Below, piece by piece: positions 31,765-40,546 of a DNA stretch of 64,000 bases. A model generated the notes under the pieces. That model was not told the origin of the DNA. It did no database searches and saw only the letters and a program-made list of their open reading frames with translations. The translations under genes and the position numbers were made by a program. Position 1 is the first letter of the stretch; every line of letters begins with the position of its first letter. Source of the DNA: a bacterium (lineage in GTDB: Bacteria; JAMCPX01); NCBI GenBank assembly GCA_021792615.1, contig JAJYUJ010000001.1:90526-154525 (forward strand), given 5' to 3'.

Positions 31765-33360
31765 ATGCTTTGGAATATACCGAGAATCATTATATCCGGA
31801 TTGGCCGGCGGCTGTGGCAAGACCTTTGTCAGCGTCGGAGTTGCCTCAGCCTTGAAGATGCGCGGCATGGACGTTTTTCCTTTTAAGAAGGGCCCGGATT
31901 ATATCGACTCGGCATGGCTTACTTCTGCAGTCGAAAGGCCCTGTTACAATCTGGATACATTCCTTATGGGCGAGGATGGCGTAAAACGCTCTTTTGAACA
32001 GCACACAGGTATAGATACGATATGCAATTATTGTGCTGATGTGTCGTGTGCAAAGTGCGGCCGGTTGAAAGAGTTTTTAAAAAACAAGATAGCAATAATT
32101 GAAGGCAATAGAGGAATTTTTGATGGAATGGATGAAAGCGGAACGTACAGCACCGCGGAACTTGCAAAATTATTAAAAACACCGGTTATTCTTGTTCTGG
32201 ACAGTACCAAATCAACGCGTACGCTTGCGGCAGAGGTGCTCGGGTGTCAGAAGATGGACGGTGATGTCCGGATAGCAGGTGTGATACTGAACCGGATTGC
32301 TGGCAAGCGGCATGAAGAGATAGCACGTGCATCAATAGAAAAGATCTGTGGTGTACCGGTACTGGGAGCGATACCAAAACTCGAATCTGCCAGATTCCCG
32401 GAAAGGCATCTTGGCTTGGTCACGCCGGCAGAATACCCCGAAATTAAACAGGCGATAAAGTACGCAGCAGAGGCGGCAGTTTCCTGTCTAGATGTCGAGA
32501 GGCTCCTCTCTCTTGCCGCATCAGGCAAACCCTTGCCTATGATAAAAAATAATATGCATAAGGCGGTGAGCCACGCAGTACAAAAGACAAAGATAGGTAT
32601 CATAAAAGATGAGGCTTTTTCTTTTTATTATCCGGACAATATAGAAGCACTGAAAGCTGCAGACTCTGAAATCATAGAAATAAATTCCCTCGAAGATGCT
32701 GCGCTGCCTGATATAGATGCCCTGTACATTGGCGGAGGTTTTCCCGAAACGAATGCCGGACGCCTTGCAGCAAACGAGAGTTTCCGTGCATCGGTTAAAG
32801 AAGCTATAGAATCAGGTCTACCCGTATACGCGGAATGCGGCGGAGCCATGTATATGGGTAAATCGATCCAGTATAAGGATAAGACCTATCCTATGACCGG
32901 TGTTTTACCGGTAGAGTATTGTTTCGATAAGCGTCCCCAGGGACATGGTTATACCGTCGTTGAGGTGGAATCCGAAAATCCGTATTTTGAACTTCACAGC
33001 ATCATTCACGGCCATGAGTTTCATTATTCAAGAGCTGTAAACTTAGAATCCTGCGACGTAAGATTTATTTTCAAGGTTCACAAGGGATATGGATTTAATA
33101 AGACGCAAGACGGGATCTGTTACAAGAACCTGCTTGCCGTGTACTCGCATATACATGCGGCAGGAACAGCACCGTGGGCTCAAAACTTCGTACGCGCTGC
33201 GAAGGCATATTCTGCAGGCAGGAGCGAAGGCAGTATTCGTAAAAGTAAAGACGGAATCATAACTTTCGGTCATCACGGTAAAACAGCATCGTGCTCGCCA
33301 AATAGATATTCAAGATTTAACGATAATAATATTGAACAGAATTGTAAATTTAACATTTAA
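31765..33360 (+). CDS. dsrN: DsrN, cobyrinate a,c-diamide synthase-like glutamine amidotransferase
   Basis: 'IIISGLAGGCGKTFVSVGVASALKMRGMDVFPFKKGPDYID', 'GLPVYAECGGAMYMGKSI', 'HGHEFHYS'; ATG at 31765. Confidence 0.88.
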   Translation: MLWNIPRIIISGLAGGCGKTFVSVGVASALKMRGMDVFPFKKGPDYIDSAWLTSAVERPCYNLDTFLMGEDGVKRSFEQHTGIDTICNYCADVSCAKCGRLKEFLKNKIAIIEGNRGIFDGMDESGTYSTAELAKLLKTPVILVLDSTKSTRTLAAEVLGCQKMDGDVRIAGVILNRIAGKRHEEIARASIEKICGVPVLGAIPKLESARFPERHLGLVTPAEYPEIKQAIKYAAEAAVSCLDVERLLSLAASGKPLPMIKNNMHKAVSHAVQKTKIGIIKDEAFSFYYPDNIEALKAADSEIIEINSLEDAALPDIDALYIGGGFPETNAGRLAANESFRASVKEAIESGLPVYAECGGAMYMGKSIQYKDKTYPMTGVLPVEYCFDKRPQGHGYTVVEVESENPYFELHSIIHGHEFHYSRAVNLESCDVRFIFKVHKGYGFNKTQDGICYKNLLAVYSHIHAAGTAPWAQNFVRAAKAYSAGRSEGSIRKSKDGIITFGHHGKTASCSPNRYSRFNDNNIEQNCKFNI

Positions 33361-33374
33361 AAAAGGAGGATAAT

Positions 33375-33692
33375 ATGGCAAAGGTAAATCTTGGTGGTGT
33401 TGAAATAGAGGTCGATGAAGACGGGTTCATCGTGGATCCTAATGTATGGAACGAAAAAGTGGCACAGGCACTTGCTTCGACAGAGGATGTCCCGAATATG
33501 AGTGAAGAGCATTGGAAGGTTGTTAAGTATCTGAGGGATTACTATCAGAAATATAACATAGCTCCGATGATCAGGAAGATGTGTAAGGATACACAGGTGG
33601 ATCTCAAACACATGTACGAATTATTTCCAACCGGTCCTGCCAAAGGTGCATGTAAGATTGCCGGACTTCCAAAACCCACGGGCTGTGTATAA
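33375..33692 (+). CDS. dsrC: DsrC sulfur-relay protein
   Basis: 105 aa; C-terminal 'KGACKIAGLPKPTGCV' with both conserved cysteines (C-X10-C-V). Confidence 0.96.
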   Translation: MAKVNLGGVEIEVDEDGFIVDPNVWNEKVAQALASTEDVPNMSEEHWKVVKYLRDYYQKYNIAPMIRKMCKDTQVDLKHMYELFPTGPAKGACKIAGLPKPTGCV

Positions 33693-33790
33693 TTAAAAAA
33701 TAAACAACCCATAACGATAGTAATAATTGATATGGTGCCCGTTGAAATTGAGGTGCATTGTGTGCCCGAAATTAAGAGCGAATACTCTCC

Positions 33791-33828
33791 TGTCATTGCA
33801 GGTTCAGCGACTAAGTCTCGCAATGACA
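33791..33828. repeat. Inverted repeat TGTCATTGC...GCAATGACA between dsrC and the RsbRD gene
   Basis: 9-bp stem with about 20-nt loop in the roughly 190-bp dsrC-RsbRD intergenic gap. Confidence 0.55.
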
Positions 33829-33883
33829 GAGGTCTCCCGGCGGGCGATACAATATATGTTTGTCAATAGGAATGGGGGATTAT

Positions 33884-34444
33884 ATGGGACTGATTGATAT
33901 CTTATCCGGAAAAAAGGAAATCATAGAAAAAAAATGGTTTGATATGATTGCCGCTTCTTATCCTGTCAATGCCTCATCTTTTCTGAAAAATCAGAAAGAG
34001 CAGTTTGCAAACCCCGTCGGGAATACAATAGGAGAAGCGGTCCATACGGTAATCGATGTATTGATTCATGAGGGCACGAATGAAAAAGCGAATACCTGTC
34101 TGGATAAGCTGGTCAAAGTAAGAGCGGTCCAGGATTTTGCGCCTTCCATGGCCGTCGATTTTCTTTATATGCTGAAACAACTGCTGAAGGATGAACTGAA
34201 GAATGAATTTCATACCGGAGGCGTCTATGAAGAGTTTCTTCTCATCGAATCCAGAATCGATACTATGGCTCTTTTCTCGTTTGAAAGTTATCTGAAATAC
34301 AAAGAAAAAATTTACGAGTTAAAAGTAAATGAATTCAAAAATATGGCATTCAGATTGCTGGAAAGGGCGAACCTTACGTTTGAGTTTAAAGATGAGGGGC
34401 CTGCCTTCGAAAAAAGCGTTTTAGAAAGAGATACGGTGAAGTGA
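33884..34444 (+). CDS. RsbRD N-terminal-domain-like (globin-like sensor) protein within dsr cluster
   Basis: Helical protein 'LSGKKEIIEKKWFDMIAASYP...' between dsrC and dsrM; ATG at 33884. Confidence 0.65.
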   Translation: MGLIDILSGKKEIIEKKWFDMIAASYPVNASSFLKNQKEQFANPVGNTIGEAVHTVIDVLIHEGTNEKANTCLDKLVKVRAVQDFAPSMAVDFLYMLKQLLKDELKNEFHTGGVYEEFLLIESRIDTMALFSFESYLKYKEKIYELKVNEFKNMAFRLLERANLTFEFKDEGPAFEKSVLERDTVK

Positions 34445-34455
34445 GGTAATGATAC

Positions 34456-35448
34456 ATGAAACTATTGCTGGCATTTGTTATCGTGCTCGTGCTGAGTGCG
34501 GTTCCTTATATAGGAATTAAATACGCCGGGATGTCCTACGAGTTCGGCGTCATTGTACCCTATGCGGCTGTTGCAGTTTTTATTCTTGGGTTTGTTTACC
34601 GTATAGTAAAATGGGCAAAATCGCCGGTTCCGTTTCGCATACCGACAACCTGCGGTCAGGAAAAATCACTGCCGTGGATAAAGCAGAACAAGCTCGATAA
34701 TCCTTCGGGTACATCCGGTGTAGTGGGGAGGATGGCGCTTGAAGTGCTTTTTTTCCGCTCCTTATTCAGGAACACCAAAACTGAGCTGAAGGACGGCCCG
34801 AAGCTTGCGTACGGCTCAAGCGGGTGGCTCTGGCTTGCGGCCATCGCTTTTCACTGGTCATTCCTTATTATACTCATTCGGCATTTCAGGTTATTTTCTC
34901 AGCCCGTTCCTTACTTAATAAATCTGCTTGAAAATGTGGACGGGTTCTTACAGATAGGGATTCCGACTTTGTATATAACAGATATTCTTTTGCTTGCGGC
35001 TGTGCTCTATTTATTTATAAGAAGGATTGCCATACCGCAGGTAAGGTACATATCCCTTGTGTCGGATTACTTCCCTCTTTTATTAATATTCGGCATAGGC
35101 CTGACCGGTGTTTTGATGCGATATTTTTACCGGGTGAATGTTATCGGCGTTAAAGAACTTGTCATGGGATTGATTGCACTCAAGCCGGCAGTCCCTGCCG
35201 ATATCGGCAGTTTATTCTTTATACATCTCTTTTTGATCTCCACGCTGTTTGCATATTTCCCTTTCAGTAAGCTTATGCACATGGGCGGCGTTTTCCTTAG
35301 TCCGACCAGAAATCTTGCAAACAACAACAGGATGGTCAGGCATATCAATCCATGGAACTATCCGGTTCATGTTCACACATACGCCGAATATGAGGATGAA
35401 TTCAGGGATAAGATGAAGTCCGTTGGTTTACCGGTTGAAAAGGAGTAG
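34456..35448 (+). CDS. dsrM: DsrM, cytochrome b-type membrane subunit
   Basis: Polytopic, 'HWSFLIILIRHFRLFSQPVP...LENVDGFLQIGIPTLYITD', 'FSKLMHMGGVFLSPTRNLANNNR'. Confidence 0.93.
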   Translation: MKLLLAFVIVLVLSAVPYIGIKYAGMSYEFGVIVPYAAVAVFILGFVYRIVKWAKSPVPFRIPTTCGQEKSLPWIKQNKLDNPSGTSGVVGRMALEVLFFRSLFRNTKTELKDGPKLAYGSSGWLWLAAIAFHWSFLIILIRHFRLFSQPVPYLINLLENVDGFLQIGIPTLYITDILLLAAVLYLFIRRIAIPQVRYISLVSDYFPLLLIFGIGLTGVLMRYFYRVNVIGVKELVMGLIALKPAVPADIGSLFFIHLFLISTLFAYFPFSKLMHMGGVFLSPTRNLANNNRMVRHINPWNYPVHVHTYAEYEDEFRDKMKSVGLPVEKE

Positions 35449-35450
35449 CG

Positions 35451-37067
35451 ATGACAGATGAACTGAAACAAGACGACCTTGTTAAGATAAATTATAAGCC
35501 GCCGAAGAAGGACTGGATGGATACTCCTGTTAATTTCAGACATGGTACCTATATCTATCCTGCAAGGGCAAAAAACCTCAAATACCTTGATCTCCCGAAT
35601 CCACGGGAGTGGAGTCCTACTGACGAGGATTGGAAACTACCCGAGAATTGGAAAGATATAATTTTGAACGGGATGAAAGAGCGTCTTGATAAATACCGTT
35701 CCTTCAAGGTGTTTATGGATATTTGTGTGCGGTGCGGTGCATGCGCTGACAAATGTCACTTCTTCATTGGCGGCGGTGATCCGAAGAATATGCCTGTTCT
35801 GAGGGCTGAGTTGATCCGTTCTATTTATAAGGGAAACTTCACTGCGGCAGGAAAGATACTGGGCAGACTGAACGGTGCACGGGGGCTTACCAAAGATGTG
35901 ATAAAAGAGTGGTTCTATTACTTTTATCAATGTACGGAATGCCGGCGGTGCTCGGTGTTCTGTCCCTACGGTATAGATACGGCGGAGATCACCATGATGG
36001 GGAGAGAGCTTTTGACCCTGCTCGGCTGTAATGTAAATTGGGTCTTAGAGCCGGCTGCAAATTGCTATAGGACCGGCAATCATCTTGGCATCCAGCCGCA
36101 TGCGCTCAAAGATATGTTCGAAATGCTGCTGGACGACATTGAAGACAGAACCGGTGTAAAGATCGAGCCGACCTTTAATAGAAAAGGGGCGGAGATCCTT
36201 TTTGTCACACCTTCGGCGGATTATTTTGCCGATCCGGGTATTTATACCTGTATGGGCTACCTTATGCTGTTCCACGAACTCGGCCTTGACTATACCTGGA
36301 GCACGTATGCTTCTGAGGGCGGGAACTTCGGATTGTTTACATCGCACGAAATGATCAAACGGCTCAATGCAAAGATATATGCAGAGGCCAAACGTCTCGG
36401 TGTCAAATGGATAATCGGCGGTGAATGCGGACACATGTGGCGCGTTATTCACCAGTATATGGATACCATGAACGGTCCCGCTGATTTTCTTGAAGCGCCC
36501 GTATCGCCGATAACAGGGACAAAATTCGAGAATGCGAAATCAACGAAGATGGTGCACATAACGGAATTTACGGCAGACCTTATCAAGAATAATAAGCTAA
36601 AATTGGATCCAAGCAGGAACGATAAGCTCAGGATAACATTCCACGATTCATGCAACCCTGCACGGGCGATGGGTATCCTGGAAGAACCCCGCTACATCAT
36701 AAAGAACGTCTGCAACAATTTCTTTGAGATGCCGGAAAATACCGCGAGAGAACAAACGTTTTGCTGTGGCGGCGGTGCCGGTCTGGGTACTGATGAGATG
36801 ATGGAAATAAGGATGAGAGGCGGCATGCCCCGTGCGAATGCCGTTCAATACGTGCATGACAAGCATGGTGTAAACAGACTCACCTGTATGTGTGCCATTG
36901 ACCGCGCGACGCTTACGACATTGATGGAATACTGGGTTCCGGACGTAAAGGTTACCGGTGTTCATGAGCTTGTCGCAAACGCCCTTGTCATGAAGGGAGA
37001 GAAAGAGCGCATCGTAGATATTCGCGGTGAACCACTGAAAGAAAAGAAAGGTGAAGACGATGTATAA
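35451..37067 (+). CDS. dsrK: DsrK, HdrD-like Fe-S protein
   Basis: 'CVRCGACADKCHFF', 'CTECRRCSVFCPYGID', 'CCGGGAGLGTDEMMEIRMRGGMPR'. Confidence 0.94.
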   Translation: MTDELKQDDLVKINYKPPKKDWMDTPVNFRHGTYIYPARAKNLKYLDLPNPREWSPTDEDWKLPENWKDIILNGMKERLDKYRSFKVFMDICVRCGACADKCHFFIGGGDPKNMPVLRAELIRSIYKGNFTAAGKILGRLNGARGLTKDVIKEWFYYFYQCTECRRCSVFCPYGIDTAEITMMGRELLTLLGCNVNWVLEPAANCYRTGNHLGIQPHALKDMFEMLLDDIEDRTGVKIEPTFNRKGAEILFVTPSADYFADPGIYTCMGYLMLFHELGLDYTWSTYASEGGNFGLFTSHEMIKRLNAKIYAEAKRLGVKWIIGGECGHMWRVIHQYMDTMNGPADFLEAPVSPITGTKFENAKSTKMVHITEFTADLIKNNKLKLDPSRNDKLRITFHDSCNPARAMGILEEPRYIIKNVCNNFFEMPENTAREQTFCCGGGAGLGTDEMMEIRMRGGMPRANAVQYVHDKHGVNRLTCMCAIDRATLTTLMEYWVPDVKVTGVHELVANALVMKGEKERIVDIRGEPLKEKKGEDDV

Positions 37068-37467
37068 TAGCGGTAAAATCATTACGGGTCTCATTATATT
37101 TGTTGGTCTTGTAACATTGCCTTTCTGGTATAGCATAGGAAAGGCAAATATTAAGCCGGATCCAAGCCTTAATACCCCGGTGATTAATCAGATGAAGGTA
37201 AAACACTGCATTGAATCGAAACAATTCATGATAGATAATCACATGGAATTACTCAATGAATGGCGGAATGCGGTTGTGCGGGACAACAAAACCATTTATG
37301 TCAGTACAACCGGGCAGTATTTCACCATGAGCCTGGAAGACACATGCTTCCATTGCCATTCAAACGAAAAGCAATTCTGTAACCAGTGTCATAGTTATGT
37401 GAATATACAACCTTATTGCTGGGAATGTCATGTTAAGCCAGCGGAGGAGATAGCCAATGGACATTGA
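37060..37467 (+). CDS. dsrJ: DsrJ, triheme c-type cytochrome
   Basis: Three heme motifs CFHCH, CNQCH, CWECH after N-terminal membrane anchor; track start 37051, ATG at 37060 also possible. Confidence 0.92.
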   Translation: MYNSGKIITGLIIFVGLVTLPFWYSIGKANIKPDPSLNTPVINQMKVKHCIESKQFMIDNHMELLNEWRNAVVRDNKTIYVSTTGQYFTMSLEDTCFHCHSNEKQFCNQCHSYVNIQPYCWECHVKPAEEIANGH

Positions 37468-38275
37468 TAAAAGAAAATTTCTTAAAGTAATAGGGATTAC
37501 AAGCGCTCTGTGGGTGGGCAGCAGGTTTACGGGCGGTCTTTCTTCGGTATTCGGAATCGGGGATACATTGGACAAAAAAGCACTTGCAGATGCAGGGTTT
37601 GAGATCAGCAAAACATTGCCCGACCCGAAGGCTTTGATAGGCAAGCAGTGGGCGGTCGCTATAGATCTCCGTCAATTTAAAACACCGGATGATTATAAAA
37701 AATGTATAAACGTGTGTGATAAAATCCACAATATCCCGGACATTCATACAAAACAGGATGTAAAATGGATATGGGAAGAACCCTACGACAATGCCTTTCC
37801 GGAGCAGCACAACAATTATATGGAAGGACAGTTGAAAGACAAGTCCGTAATCCTGATGTGCAATCAGTGCGAATTCCCTCCCTGTGTGCGGGTATGCCCG
37901 ACCGGTGCAACCTTCAAGCGCCATGATGGTATTGTTATGATGGATTACCATAGGTGTATTGGATGCAGGTATTGTATGGCCGGATGCCCTTACGGTTCGA
38001 GGAGCTTTAACTTCCGGGATCCAAGGCCGTTCATTAAAAAGATAGATCCCGATTATCCTACCCGGACAAAAGGTGTAGTCGAGAAATGCGATTTCTGTGC
38101 TGAGAGGCTTGATAAGGGATTGATGCCTGCATGTGTCGAAGCATCCAAAGGCGCGATGGTCTTTGGGGACATCAAGGATCCGAATTCGGACGTAAGAAGG
38201 ATCTTGAGCAATAACTTCAGCATAAGGCGTAAACCAGAACTCGGGACCCAGCCGAATGTGTTCTATATAATATGA
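37457..38275 (+). CDS. dsrO: DsrO, periplasmic Fe-S protein
   Basis: N-term 'MDIDKRKFLKVIG'; 'CNQCEFPPCVRVCPTGATF', 'CIGCRYCMAGCPYGSRSF'. Confidence 0.93.
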   Translation: MDIDKRKFLKVIGITSALWVGSRFTGGLSSVFGIGDTLDKKALADAGFEISKTLPDPKALIGKQWAVAIDLRQFKTPDDYKKCINVCDKIHNIPDIHTKQDVKWIWEEPYDNAFPEQHNNYMEGQLKDKSVILMCNQCEFPPCVRVCPTGATFKRHDGIVMMDYHRCIGCRYCMAGCPYGSRSFNFRDPRPFIKKIDPDYPTRTKGVVEKCDFCAERLDKGLMPACVEASKGAMVFGDIKDPNSDVRRILSNNFSIRRKPELGTQPNVFYII

Positions 38276-38285
38276 GGTGGCAGTT

Positions 38286-39443
38286 ATGATTGAAAAGGCG
38301 TTCTACGGAAGTAAAAAATACTGGATATGGATATTGTTCTTGTTGGCGTTTTTAGGTTTATGTTTCCATTTCTATCTTATGCAGTTGAATCAAGGATTAA
38401 CGATCACCGGCATGAGCAGGAACGTATCCTGGGGCCTTTACATAGCCCAATTCACCTATCTGGTTGGAGTTGCCGCATCAGCGGTCATGCTTGTTATTCC
38501 TTATTACCTTCATCATTACAAAGCCTTCTCAAGGATGATCATCCTTGGAGAGTTCATGGCGATTGCAGCGGTCACGATGTGCATGCTTTTCATATTTGTT
38601 GATCTCGGTCAGCCCATGAGAGTCATGAATGTAATTCTGCACCCTCAACTGCATTCCGTGATGTTTTGGGACATGACCGTCTTATCCGGATATCTTGTCC
38701 TTAATCTCTTGATAGGCTGGACAACACTTGAATCGGAGAGAAAGAATGTTGCACCACCTTCATGGGTAAAACCGTTGATTTATCTTTCTGTGGTCTGGGC
38801 AATAAGTATTCATACGGTAACTGCATTCCTCTATGCAGGACTTCCCGGCAGGCCGTACTGGCTATCTGCCATCATGGCAGCCCGTTTTCTTGCAGGTGCA
38901 TTCTGTGCGGGACCGGCAATACTGCTTTTGCTTGTGTTCCTTGTACAAAAATTTGTGAAGTACAGGGTCGGGGAAGAATCCATTCAGACACTCTCAAAGA
39001 TTGTTACCTATGCAATGAGCGCCAATGTGTTTTTTTTGCTGCTCGAGATATTTACGGCTTTTTACAGCCGCATACCGGAAGACATGAATGCCTTCAGGTA
39101 TCTCTTTGTAGGTCTTGACGGACATACTACACTGGTACCATATATGTGGGTATCCGCAGGACTCGCTATCGTGTCTCTTGCTATTTTGATCCCGCCACAA
39201 TTGCGTAACAATACGAAACTTTTAACCGTTGCTTTGATTGCCCTTGTTATCTCTACATGGATTGATAAAGGTTTTAGCCTGATAGCAGCCGGGTTTGTCC
39301 CTAATCCGTTTGACAGGGTAACAGAATACCTGCCGACGTTTCCCGAGATTATGATCGTACTTGGCGTTTACACCATAGGCATTCTTATCCTGACCATTCT
39401 ATGGAAAGTTGCCATCTCGGTAAAAGAAAAAACAACGGCATAA
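38286..39443 (+). CDS. dsrP: DsrP, NrfD-like membrane protein
   Basis: 'NQGLTITGMSRNVSWGLYIAQFTYLVGVAASAVML', 10-TM NrfD family. Track start 38277; ATG at 38286. Confidence 0.93.
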   Translation: MIEKAFYGSKKYWIWILFLLAFLGLCFHFYLMQLNQGLTITGMSRNVSWGLYIAQFTYLVGVAASAVMLVIPYYLHHYKAFSRMIILGEFMAIAAVTMCMLFIFVDLGQPMRVMNVILHPQLHSVMFWDMTVLSGYLVLNLLIGWTTLESERKNVAPPSWVKPLIYLSVVWAISIHTVTAFLYAGLPGRPYWLSAIMAARFLAGAFCAGPAILLLLVFLVQKFVKYRVGEESIQTLSKIVTYAMSANVFFLLLEIFTAFYSRIPEDMNAFRYLFVGLDGHTTLVPYMWVSAGLAIVSLAILIPPQLRNNTKLLTVALIALVISTWIDKGFSLIAAGFVPNPFDRVTEYLPTFPEIMIVLGVYTIGILILTILWKVAISVKEKTTA

Positions 39444-39510
39444 TACCCTAATACCTAATAGTACTCAATAGTACGCAAAGGCTTGCTTAGGCAGACCTTT
39501 GATTCCCTCA

Positions 39511-39539
39511 GCACCCAGGCTTTCCCCGAGTCTGGGTGC
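39511..39539. terminator. Candidate hairpin terminator (GCACCCAG...CTGGGTGC) after dsrP
   Basis: 8-bp stem; no clear T-tract on the + strand, so weak. Confidence 0.4.
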
Positions 39540-39628
39540 CCCCCCCATAGTACATCCTTTATTCTCGGGTGGGTACTTTATCTCTCTTTACATAAACTTC
39601 CTTATTTTTCGGGTTAATTGATTAGTTC

Positions 39629-40537
39629 CTACAGCTTCGAGCCTTTCAAAAAGCCAACGATTGCTGAAGCAACCTCTGCGGGATTGTCTTCTTGTAAAAA
39701 GTGGGCTGCGTTTTTTACGGTTGTATGCGGCTGTCCTTTTGTACCGGGTATGGCTTGCTGCAGGAAAATATCCGCATTTTTAGTTATGGGATCGGAATCG
39801 TTAAATACTGTAAGAAACGGTTTTTTCCAGGCAAACAGCCCTTCCCATGCCTTTCTGTTCGGCACGGTTGCAGGATCTTCAGGAGAAATCGGAACAAGGA
39901 CAGGAAACTGCCGTGCTCCTGCTTTATACCTGTCGTCGGGAAAAGGGGCATTGTATGCAGCTATAACCCCGGGCACGAGATTGTTCCGGCATCCGCGCTG
40001 AACAATGTCTCCTATGTCGAATTCCTGTACGGTCTGGGAAAAATCGCGCCACCGAATAAATGCATCGCCTGCCGGGATGTCCCCTGTCGGTAGAAATGTA
40101 TTACATGCTATGATTCGTGAAAACTTCTCCGTCCATTCTCCTGCAATACGTAGGCCTATGAGCCCTCCCCAGTTATGGCATACAAGGATTAAATTTTTAA
40201 GGTCCAGTGATGCAATCAACCCTTTTATCCAATCCACATGCCTCTGATAGGTATAATCCTCCCTGCGGACAGGCTTATCGGATTTACCAAATCCTATAAG
40301 GTCAGGGGCAATTGCGCGAAAGCCAGCATTTACTACCGTCGGGATTATGTTTCTGTAAAGATAGCTCCAGGTTGGCTCACCGTGCATCATGAGTACAGGT
40401 GTTGCATGCTTTTCCCCTTCATCTACATAGTGCATTCGAAGGCCGTCAATTTCAGCGTAATGTGGTGAAAACGGATAGTCTTTCAGATTTTTAAAGCGGT
40501 CATCTGGTGTCCGTAAAAACTCTATTTTTGAGACCAT
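39629..40537 (-). CDS. Haloalkane dehalogenase-like alpha/beta hydrolase with Asn at the nucleophile position
   Basis: 'MHGEPTWSYLYRNIIP', elbow 'LVCHNWGGLIG' (codon AAC), 'VFNDSDPIT', base 'NAAHFLQED'. Confidence 0.85.
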   Translation of the reverse strand: MVSKIEFLRTPDDRFKNLKDYPFSPHYAEIDGLRMHYVDEGEKHATPVLMMHGEPTWSYLYRNIIPTVVNAGFRAIAPDLIGFGKSDKPVRREDYTYQRHVDWIKGLIASLDLKNLILVCHNWGGLIGLRIAGEWTEKFSRIIACNTFLPTGDIPAGDAFIRWRDFSQTVQEFDIGDIVQRGCRNNLVPGVIAAYNAPFPDDRYKAGARQFPVLVPISPEDPATVPNRKAWEGLFAWKKPFLTVFNDSDPITKNADIFLQQAIPGTKGQPHTTVKNAAHFLQEDNPAEVASAIVGFLKGSKL

Positions 40538-40546
40538 GGTCCCTCC

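Noticed and set aside
31041-31868. 275-aa minus-strand ORF opposite dsrL/dsrN
   Set aside because: Fully antisense to well-supported dsrL and dsrN; no family motifs; typical shadow ORF.
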